7,103 nucleotides of DNA from the NCBI GenBank assembly GCA_947630355.1, contig CANRHJ010000102.1, forward strand, positions 1 to 7,103, in the 5' to 3' direction. The notes beneath the pieces are model-generated. The model had not been told where the DNA came from, did no database searches, and saw only the letters and a program-made list of their open reading frames with translations. The position numbers and the translations under genes are program-made. Source of the DNA: Candidatus Gastranaerophilales bacterium. GTDB lineage: Bacteria; Cyanobacteriota; Vampirovibrionia; Gastranaerophilales; Gastranaerophilaceae. Positions 1 to 5,370 of this stretch are shown here, in pieces. Within the stretch, counting starts at the first letter, position 1. Every line of letters starts with the position of its first letter.

Positions 1-335
1 GAGATATTGTTTCAGACCTATGTGCAGGATTGGTTGGTGGACTGGGTATAGCACAAGGAGCAAATATCGGGAAAGAATATGCGGTGTTTGAACCTGTTCA
101 CGGAAGCGCGCCGGACATAAAAGGACAAAATAAAGCAAACCCGACTGCACTTTTATTATCTGCAATTGAAATGCTTAAACATATAAATCAAAAAGATACA
201 GCTGAAAAAATAGAAAAAGCCTTATTTAAAACAATTTCAAACGGAAAGGTTTTAACTCCGGATTTGGGCGGGAGTGCAGCATCGCACGAATATACTCTTG
301 AAATTATAAAAAATTTATCAAATTTAACAAATTAA
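1..335 (+). CDS. icd: NAD-dependent isocitrate dehydrogenase, C-terminal part (5' end outside window)
   Basis: The reading frame is open from the left edge (first full codon at position 3), so this is the 3' end of a larger gene; about 110 residues are visible. They start with DIVSDLCAGLVGGLG, the C-terminal half of the isocitrate/isopropylmalate dehydrogenase signature. The DLCAGLVGGLG wording is typical of isocitrate dehydrogenase; isopropylmalate dehydrogenases usually read DEASMLTGSLG. HGSAPDIKGQNKANP follows. Its Asp-Ile (codons 114-119) occupies the positions held by Lys-Tyr in NADP-specific E. coli Icd, which indicates NAD+ as cofactor. The end, TPDLGGSAASHEYT, matches the usual C-terminus of short (about 335-360 aa) NAD-type enzymes. 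The expected reaction is isocitrate + NAD+ to 2-oxoglutarate + CO2 + NADH in the cytoplasm. Homoisocitrate dehydrogenase is a less likely relative. No terminator was found after the stop. Confidence 0.88.
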   Translation, partial: DIVSDLCAGLVGGLGIAQGANIGKEYAVFEPVHGSAPDIKGQNKANPTALLLSAIEMLKHINQKDTAEKIEKALFKTISNGKVLTPDLGGSAASHEYTLEIIKNLSNLTN

Positions 336-406
336 CATTAAAAATTAAACATTTTCCATAATCAAATTTACATAACTTTACACTCTTTTTTTTATTTCTA
401 AAGTTT

Positions 407-434
407 TTGTCAATTATTCCGATAAAGATATAGT
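407..434 (+). promoter_or_regulatory. Candidate sigma-70-type promoter for the EF-hand/coiled-coil gene pair
   Basis: TTGTCA (407-412) and TATAGT (429-434) are separated by 16 bases and lie just upstream of the gene starting at 459. Transcription would begin near 440-442, giving a leader of only about 18 nt that holds the AAGGAG ribosome binding site (444-449, 9 nt before the ATG). The rest of the 336-458 gap is AT-rich with a T run around 386-393, and I see no other feature in it. In DNA this AT-rich, chance matches are common. The assignment rests on position and on the absence of any such element before the second gene. Confidence 0.42.
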
Positions 435-458
435 AAACAAGAAAAGGAGTATTGGTAT

Positions 459-2015
459 ATGGATTTAAACAATTTAAAAGTTGGATTTGCAAATTATCTG
501 GAAGAGAAAAACAACAAAGGCAAGAATCAATCCTACCTTAAGGATGATTCGGACGTAAGTATCTTTATGCACGCGCAGGAATTCAAAGATTACTTACAGG
601 AAGAGTTAAATGCGAACCCGGATATTCTCTCAAAAGATATTAGTGAAATTTTAAACATGAAAATTGTTAACGGACAATTAGTTGACCCCGAAGAAGAAAA
701 CGAAAAAGGGAATGGAAAATCATTTGATATCAGCGATATTTTAAACACAATATTTGCTGATGAAACCGCAAAAGGTGTTATTGACAATGACGGCAGCGGT
801 GATTTAAACAGAGATGAAATTACCGAGTTTGTAAAAACCATAGGCGGTTATGACGATGATAATTCGGATGTTTCACTGGAAGATATATTTTCTGCAATAG
901 ATGATATAGCAAACGGAACATTTAACGCAGAAGGTAATGAAAATGCAATCGGATTTGGAAAACTTGAAGGAAACGAAGAAGAAGCTCAAGAAGAAGGCGC
1001 TGCTGAAGCTGCACAAGGCGGAGGCGGAAGCGGCGGAGCACAAGCAGCTCAAGGCAGCGATGCGGCAGAAGAAGCTAAAGGTGAAGAAGGCGCTGCTGAA
1101 GCTGAGGAAGCGGGCGATGCTCAAGGAGCTTCATCGGGAAGTCCTCAACAAGGTTCGCCAAGTATAGGAAATGCTGTTGACGGTTCTGAGGAAATTTCAA
1201 AGAAAGATCTCAGCAAATTAACGGAACCGGAACTTGAAACCGAACTGGATACCGCTCAAACGGATTTATCCGATAAACAAGAAGCTTTAAATGCCATTTT
1301 GGATGGTTCAGACCCTGAATTACAAAATCTTCAGGCACAAGTGGATGAACTCTACGCAACATATCAAGAACAGCTTAAAGAAGTTGACGAAGATATGGCT
1401 AAACAGTTAGATGAATTCGTTACTCAAATTTCTGAGAAAGAAACGGAAATAAATGACAAAGATGCGCAAATTGCGGATAAAGAAACTGAAGTTTCAGATT
1501 GTCAATCAAATTATGACAATGCCGTAAGTTCAAGAGAAGAAGTGGAAGAAGCTTTATCTTCGGCACAAAGCACCGATACATCCGAAATGGATGAGGAACA
1601 AGCTGCACAAGTTCAAGCTCAAGTTGCGGAATTAGAATCGCAGCTGGAAGAAGCAAAACAAGCTGAAGCTGAAGCGGAAGAAGCTCTCACAAAAGCTCAG
1701 GAAGAATTACAATCTTTGAACGAAGAACGTAATCAACTTCAGGAAGAATTAGATGAATTAAATGAGCAAAAAAGTGAACTTGAAGAAGAAATCAGAGAAA
1801 AACATGCCGAAGTCCAAGAAGCACAAGAAAATTATAATAATGCAAAACAAGAATACGACACAACAAAAGACAATAAAACTATGAAAGCTAAAGCGGCTGT
1901 TGAAGAGAGCCAAACTTATGTCAATGATATAAAAGAGGCTTTAAATAAAATAAAAACCGAAGAAAAAATAAACAAGGCATTTTCTTCTTCTTCAACAAGA
2001 CAAGAAAAGGAGTAA
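459..2015 (+). CDS. EF-hand and long coiled-coil protein, paralogue without the peptidase domain
   Basis: A 518-residue, very acidic protein that I cannot assign to a named family. It starts at an ATG with AAGGAG 9 nt upstream, and the start is supported by alignment with the next gene. Residues 1-80 form a domain shared with the neighbour (DSDVSIFMHA, EFKDYLQEELNAN, NGQLVDPEE). Residues 109-120 (DNDGSGDLNRDE) are a textbook EF-hand Ca2+ loop with Asp/Asp/Ser/Asp/Glu ligands. A degenerate partner lies at about 131-142 (YDDDNSDVSLED), lacking the first Asp and the central Gly. Residues 170-247 are an Ala/Glu/Gly-rich low-complexity linker. Residues 254-505 are predicted coiled coil with clear heptads and a single cysteine (C348). 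It ends in a short Ser-rich tail where the paralogue continues into a CHAP-like domain. There is no signal peptide or membrane segment. A Ca2+-responsive structural or scaffold role, possibly with the next protein, is inference. It is probably co-transcribed with the gene 7 bases downstream. Confidence 0.85.
   Translation: MDLNNLKVGFANYLEEKNNKGKNQSYLKDDSDVSIFMHAQEFKDYLQEELNANPDILSKDISEILNMKIVNGQLVDPEEENEKGNGKSFDISDILNTIFADETAKGVIDNDGSGDLNRDEITEFVKTIGGYDDDNSDVSLEDIFSAIDDIANGTFNAEGNENAIGFGKLEGNEEEAQEEGAAEAAQGGGGSGGAQAAQGSDAAEEAKGEEGAAEAEEAGDAQGASSGSPQQGSPSIGNAVDGSEEISKKDLSKLTEPELETELDTAQTDLSDKQEALNAILDGSDPELQNLQAQVDELYATYQEQLKEVDEDMAKQLDEFVTQISEKETEINDKDAQIADKETEVSDCQSNYDNAVSSREEVEEALSSAQSTDTSEMDEEQAAQVQAQVAELESQLEEAKQAEAEAEEALTKAQEELQSLNEERNQLQEELDELNEQKSELEEEIREKHAEVQEAQENYNNAKQEYDTTKDNKTMKAKAAVEESQTYVNDIKEALNKIKTEEKINKAFSSSSTRQEKE
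783..818 (+). other. EF-hand Ca2+-binding loop in the first paralogue
   Basis: This stretch encodes the 12-residue loop D109-E120. Acidic or oxygen ligands sit at positions 1, 3, 5, 7, 9 and 12, Gly at 6 and Leu at 8, matching the EF-hand consensus at every key place. The identical peptide occurs in the second paralogue (2362-2397). About ten residues later a weaker loop-like stretch, ending DVSLED, may be the paired hand. Ca2+ binding is expected from the family but not shown here. Confidence 0.85.
990..1104 (+). repeat. 22-bp perfect direct repeat in the Ala/Glu/Gly linker
   Basis: The same 22 bases occur at 990-1011 and 1083-1104. The copies are 93 bp apart, a whole number of codons, and both read EEGAAEA in frame. 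The repeat lies in the low-complexity linker of the first paralogue and has no counterpart in the linker of the second. It points to slippage or short tandem duplication as the way this linker changes length and composition. Confidence 0.8.
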
Positions 2016-3585
2016 TGGCAAAATGGATGTAAGTAATTTAAAAATTGGATTTGCAAATTATCTGCAAGAAAAAAACAAAGACGAAAATCAATCATATGCC
2101 AGAAATGATTCAGATGTAAGTATATTTATGCATGCAAAGGAATTCAAAGATTACTTACAGGAAGAATTAAACGCAAATTCAGACATTCTCTCAAAAGGTA
2201 TCAATGAAATATTAAACATGAAAATTATTAACGGACAATTAGTTGATCCCGAAGAAACTGAAAAGAAAGAAGGGGATGAACAAAATTCCGAAGGTCAATC
2301 ATTTGGTATCAGCGATATTTTAAACGCAATATTTTCCGATGAAACAGCAAAAGGTATTATCGACAATGACGGCAGCGGCGATTTAAACAGAGATGAAATT
2401 ACCGAGTTCGTAAATACTATAGGCGGTTATGACAGTGATAATTCAGACGTATCGCTGGAAGATATATTCACTGCGATAGATGATATAGCAAACGGAAAGT
2501 ATAATAAAGAAGATGATGATGCAAATAAGCTTGGACTGCGAGTAAGACTTGAAAACGACGATACTGAAGCGGAAGAAAGTCAAGAAGCTGAAGCGCCTCA
2601 AGCTAGCTCCGGTTCGGCACCATCTTCAGGTTCAGCTCAAAGCGGCGGCGCAAATAAAGCAGAAAAAAGCAGCGCACCCGAACAGGCTCAAAGCAGTTCG
2701 GCGAAACCCGCTCAAAGCAGCTCATCACAAGGAACTTCACCTGAAAGTTCTCAGAAAGAATCCCCAAGTATAGAAAATGCAGCCGAAGCTTTTCAGAGAA
2801 TTTCAAAGGAAGATTTGGGCAAATTAACCGAACCGGAACTTGAATCCGAAATGAATAATGCTCAAACAGATTTATCCGATAAGCAAGAAGATTTAAATGC
2901 AGCCATAGACGGTTCAGACCCTGAGTTACAAGATCTTCAGGCACAAGTGGATGAACTTTACGATACATATCAGGAACAACTTAAAGCCGTTGATGAAGAA
3001 ATGGCTGAACAATTAGATGAATTTGTTACGCAAATTTCCGATAAAGAAACGGAAATAAATGACAAAGACAAGGAAATTGCGGATAAAGAAACTGAAATTT
3101 CCGATTGTCAATCAAATTATGACAATGCCGTAAGTACAAGAGAAGAATTGGAAAATGCTTTATCTTCGGTTCAAAGCACTGACACATCCGAAATGGATGA
3201 AGAACAGGCTGCACAGGTTGAAGCTCAAGTTGCTGAATTAGAATCACAAATAGAAGAAGCAAAACAAGCTGAAGCGGAAGCGGAAGAAGCTTTAACTACT
3301 GCTCAGGAAGAATTAAAATCTTTAAATGAAGAACGTAATAATCTTCAGGAAGAATTAGATGAATTAAACGAGCAGAAAAGTGAACTTGAAGAAGAAATCA
3401 GTGAAAAATATCCTGAAGTTCAAGAAGCACAAGACAGTTATAATGAAGCAAAAGAAGAATACGACACAGCTAAAGACAATAAAACAATGGAAGCTAAAGC
3501 GGCTGTTGAAGAAAGCCAAACTTATGTCAATGATATAAAAGAGGCTTTAAATAACATAAAAACCGAAGAAAAAATAAACAAGGCT
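2000..3585 (+). repeat. Downstream copy of the tandem gene duplication
   Basis: This is the partner of 437-1979, offset by about 1.56 kb. It includes the ribosome binding site, N-terminal domain, EF-hands and coiled coil. It stops before the CHAP-like domain, which follows only this copy. The candidate promoter at 407-434 lies outside the duplicated unit, so this copy has none of its own. Confidence 0.85.
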
Positions 3586-4110
3586 ATGTCAGCTGAACCA
3601 AAATCAAAAGCATCACCTGTCGGAGAAGCAGAAAATACATCAGAAGTTAAGGATACAGAAAATGCAGGAAATGCTGGAAAACCCAAATCCGGATTTGATT
3701 TGTACAATAAAGAAAGAGGTCAAAAACTTGCGGATGCGGCAAATAATTCAAAATATGCCCAAACATCAGAGGCAGGCGGATATTGCGCAACCGGTGTAAG
3801 TAATATTGTAAAAGAAGCATTCGGATACAGATTGAAAGGCAACGGCTGTGACTGGGCACACAACCTTGAAAACAGAGATGACTGGGTTGAAGTTACCGAT
3901 GAAGTTTCTTTAGATGACCTAAAGAACCTGCCCGCAGGTGCTATAATAAGCTGGAGTGAATATCCCGCAAGCTCTGATCATAAAGCAAATCCATACGGCC
4001 ACGTTTGTATTGTCGACGGTAACGGATATGAAATAAGTGACTTTAAAATGAAAGTATGGACAGGTTATGCAAAAAGAGGTTCCACTTTTAGAGTATTCTT
4101 ACCAAAATAG
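2023..4110 (+). CDS. EF-hand, coiled-coil protein with C-terminal CHAP/NlpC-P60-like cysteine peptidase or amidase domain
   Basis: A 695-residue paralogue of the preceding gene. It starts at the ATG 10 nt after AAGGAG (2007-2012), which overlaps the last codons of that gene. Domain order: shared N-terminal domain (1-80), EF-hand loop D114-E125 plus a degenerate second loop, Ser/Ala/Gln-rich linker (about 179-247), coiled coil (268-520) with one Cys in SDCQSNYD, a short polar linker, then a CHAP-like domain (about 556-695). The domain shows GGYCATGVSNIV with probable nucleophile C588, GNGCDWAH, LPAGAIISW, and YGHVCIVDGNGYEISDF with probable H660 and acidic D673. This Cys/His/acid layout is that of papain-fold enzymes that cut peptidoglycan peptides, so cell-wall hydrolysis is the likely activity; this is inferred from motifs. 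No signal peptide or membrane segment is visible, so how it would reach a wall substrate is unknown. A bidirectional terminator follows. Confidence 0.85.
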   Translation: MDVSNLKIGFANYLQEKNKDENQSYARNDSDVSIFMHAKEFKDYLQEELNANSDILSKGINEILNMKIINGQLVDPEETEKKEGDEQNSEGQSFGISDILNAIFSDETAKGIIDNDGSGDLNRDEITEFVNTIGGYDSDNSDVSLEDIFTAIDDIANGKYNKEDDDANKLGLRVRLENDDTEAEESQEAEAPQASSGSAPSSGSAQSGGANKAEKSSAPEQAQSSSAKPAQSSSSQGTSPESSQKESPSIENAAEAFQRISKEDLGKLTEPELESEMNNAQTDLSDKQEDLNAAIDGSDPELQDLQAQVDELYDTYQEQLKAVDEEMAEQLDEFVTQISDKETEINDKDKEIADKETEISDCQSNYDNAVSTREELENALSSVQSTDTSEMDEEQAAQVEAQVAELESQIEEAKQAEAEAEEALTTAQEELKSLNEERNNLQEELDELNEQKSELEEEISEKYPEVQEAQDSYNEAKEEYDTAKDNKTMEAKAAVEESQTYVNDIKEALNNIKTEEKINKAMSAEPKSKASPVGEAENTSEVKDTENAGNAGKPKSGFDLYNKERGQKLADAANNSKYAQTSEAGGYCATGVSNIVKEAFGYRLKGNGCDWAHNLENRDDWVEVTDEVSLDDLKNLPAGAIISWSEYPASSDHKANPYGHVCIVDGNGYEISDFKMKVWTGYAKRGSTFRVFLPK
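2362..2397 (+). other. EF-hand Ca2+-binding loop in the CHAP-bearing paralogue
   Basis: This encodes D114-E125 (DNDGSGDLNRDE), identical in protein sequence to the loop in the upstream paralogue, with only a synonymous base change. All consensus ligand positions are filled. The following YDSDNSDVSLED is a degenerate second hand. In a protein with a probable hydrolase domain, calcium could control folding or activity, but that is inference. Confidence 0.85.
3688..4107 (+). other. CHAP/NlpC-P60-like catalytic domain
   Basis: Residues 556-695 of the second paralogue. Likely catalytic residues are C588 (codon 3784-3786), H660 (codon 4000-4002) and D673 in EISDF. The LPAGAIISW strand before the His is the usual hydrophobic strand of CHAP domains (normally P-x-G-D/A followed by hydrophobics and Trp or Phe). 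Two further cysteines, C609 and C662, lie near the proposed active site. The exact subfamily (CHAP, NlpC/P60 or a related clan member) cannot be decided by eye. Confidence 0.68.
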
Positions 4111-4121
4111 TTATTCATAAC

Positions 4122-4156
4122 AAAAAAACAGCTTACTAAAAGTAAGCTGTTTTTTT
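4122..4156. terminator. Bidirectional intrinsic terminator between convergent operons
   Basis: Perfect 15-bp inverted repeat: arms 4122-4136 and 4142-4156, loop TAAAA. The core stem is CAGCTTAC/GTAAGCTG, flanked by seven A on the left and seven T on the right. RNA from either strand therefore forms the hairpin followed by a U tract. It starts 12 bases after the stop of the CHAP-bearing gene and 14 bases beyond the stop of oadB, so it should end both transcripts. Confidence 0.93.
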
Positions 4157-4170
4157 ATATTTTTGAATTA

Positions 4171-5358
4171 TTAATGAGCAATTAATGCAAGTAAAACACC
4201 CGCTGCAACAGCAGATCCGATAACACCTGCCACGTTTGGTCCCATTGCGTGCATAAGCAAGAAGTTTTGAGGATTTTCCTCCATACCCACTTTGTTGGAA
4301 ACTCTTGCCGCCATCGGAACAGCGGATACTCCTGCCGAACCTATTAACGGATTGATTTTTTCTTTTAAGAATAAGTTCATTATTTTAGCCATTATAACAC
4401 CTGCTGCCGTAGCTAATGAAAATGCAATAATACCAAGTAATAATATTTTCAGAGTTTCAACAGTTAAGAAGTGGTCTGCCTGCAATTTTGAACCTACCGT
4501 TAAGCCTAAAAATATAGTAACTATGTTAATTAAGGCATTCTGCATGGTATCGGATAATCTGTCTGTAACTCCGCATTCTTTACATAAATTACCGAATGTT
4601 AAAGCTCCGACAAGAGGGCAAGCCGAAGGCAGGAATATCAAACAAAGGACTAAAACTACAAGAGGGAAAACGATTTTTTCACGTTTTGAAACTTCTCTTA
4701 ATTGCGTCATTTGAATTTTACGTTCTTCTTTGGTTGTTAATAATCTCATAATCGGAGGTTGAATAACAGGAACCAAAGCCATATAAGAATATGCGGCAAC
4801 CGCGATTGAACCTAAAAGTTCTTGTTTTAATTTAGTTGTAACATAAATTGAAGTAGGGCCGTCAGCACCGCCGATAATACCGATAGAGCCTGCTGCTTGC
4901 AAGTCAAAACCGAGTACAAGTGCCAATAATAAAGCACCGAAAATACCGAACTGAGCGGCACCGCCAAGTAATAATGTTTTCGGGTTTGCTATTAAAGGTC
5001 CGAAATCTGTCATAGCGCCGACACCCATAAATATTATTAAAGGGAACAACCCTTTATCAATACCTGCGGCAAATATAATCCCCAAAAATCCGTTTGGTCC
5101 CGCTATTTCTTCGCCTAACGGCATCGGAATATTTGACAATAAACCGCCGAATGCAATCGGAACCAATAATAAAGGTTCAAATTTCTTTTTAATTCCGAGC
5201 CAAAGCAGGAAACAACATATAACAATCATAATCGGCTGTCCGAAGTGTGTTAAAAATTGTTCAACACAAGTACCTTCTACATTCGATTGTGCTGTTTTTA
5301 TAAAGTTATAGATACCGGTTGAGTACCATAATTGAGTTAAACCGTCAACTAATTGCAT
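4171..5358 (-). CDS. oadB: Oxaloacetate decarboxylase beta subunit (Na+ pump, membrane)
   Basis: A 395-residue, very hydrophobic protein with many membrane segments. It is the subunit that removes CO2 from carboxybiotin and couples this to Na+ export. Family motifs are FEPLLLVPIAFGGLLSNIP near the N-terminus, GGADGPT (163-169), YSYMALVPVIQPP, and INPLIGSAGVSAVPMAAR (335-352). Against Klebsiella OadB the residues known to be essential fall in step with a constant offset of 37: D166 (D203), Y192 (Y229), N336 (N373), G340 (G377), S345 (S382) and R352 (R389). The subunit should therefore be active. It is shorter than Klebsiella OadB (433 aa), as in many anaerobes. The start is the ATG 6 nt after AGGAGG, only 10 bases from the stop of oadA, so the two are co-translated. 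The closely related beta subunits of glutaconyl-CoA and methylmalonyl-CoA decarboxylases look alike; the oadA-type partner decides for oxaloacetate. Confidence 0.93.
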   Translation of the reverse strand: MQLVDGLTQLWYSTGIYNFIKTAQSNVEGTCVEQFLTHFGQPIMIVICCFLLWLGIKKKFEPLLLVPIAFGGLLSNIPMPLGEEIAGPNGFLGIIFAAGIDKGLFPLIIFMGVGAMTDFGPLIANPKTLLLGGAAQFGIFGALLLALVLGFDLQAAGSIGIIGGADGPTSIYVTTKLKQELLGSIAVAAYSYMALVPVIQPPIMRLLTTKEERKIQMTQLREVSKREKIVFPLVVLVLCLIFLPSACPLVGALTFGNLCKECGVTDRLSDTMQNALINIVTIFLGLTVGSKLQADHFLTVETLKILLLGIIAFSLATAAGVIMAKIMNLFLKEKINPLIGSAGVSAVPMAARVSNKVGMEENPQNFLLMHAMGPNVAGVIGSAVAAGVLLALIAH

Positions 5359-5364
5359 TGTATT

Positions 5365-5370
5365 CCTCCT
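5365..5370 (-). promoter_or_regulatory. Ribosome binding site of oadB overlapping the oadA stop codon
   Basis: AGGAGG on the minus strand, 6 nt before the oadB ATG and sharing two bases with the TAG stop of oadA. It fixes the oadB start and suggests translational coupling, which would help make the two subunits in balanced amounts. Confidence 0.88.

Larger units (their letters stand above)
437..1979 (+). repeat. Upstream copy of a tandem gene duplication
   Basis: This unit is repeated in diverged form at 2000-3585. The left limit is set by 14 identical bases around the ribosome binding site (437-450 against 2000-2013); upstream of these the two copies no longer align. The right limit is the Ala codon ending INKA, after which the proteins diverge completely. 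Residues 88-153 match the second copy at 59 of 66 positions, and the coiled coil (residues 253-507) aligns without gaps over 255 residues with about 35 differences by my count. Only the linker has diverged strongly. Confidence 0.85.

Noticed and set aside
374..408. Weak inverted repeat AACTTTA/TAAAGTT followed by T residues, as a terminator for the isocitrate dehydrogenase gene
   Set aside because: Seven AT-rich pairs with an 18-nt loop would be very unstable, and it overlaps the candidate -35 element. I do not call it.
304..492. 62-codon minus-strand reading frame over the AT-rich gap
   Set aside because: It overlaps the ends of two genuine genes, has AT-rich composition typical of a chance frame, and shows no recognisable motif.
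966..1110. Repeats in the linker as a CRISPR-like or mobile element array
   Set aside because: There are only two copies of a 22-bp in-frame repeat in low-complexity coding sequence, with no regular spacers, transposase or terminal inverted repeats.
937..1167. Lys/Ala/Leu-rich plus-strand frames in the linkers (also 2549-2773)
   Set aside because: They are shifted readings of GAA- and GCT-rich linker codons. Lys-rich products are what such repeats give in another frame, and each lies inside a well-supported gene.
2015..2032. ATG overlapping the stop of the first paralogue (TAATG), reading MAKWM and stop
   Set aside because: It is only 2 nt from the ribosome binding site and yields five residues. 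The ATG at 2023 has proper spacing and aligns with the paralogue.
4292..4714. 140-codon plus-strand frame opposite oadB
   Set aside because: It is the antisense shadow of a strongly conserved gene that keeps all its essential residues.
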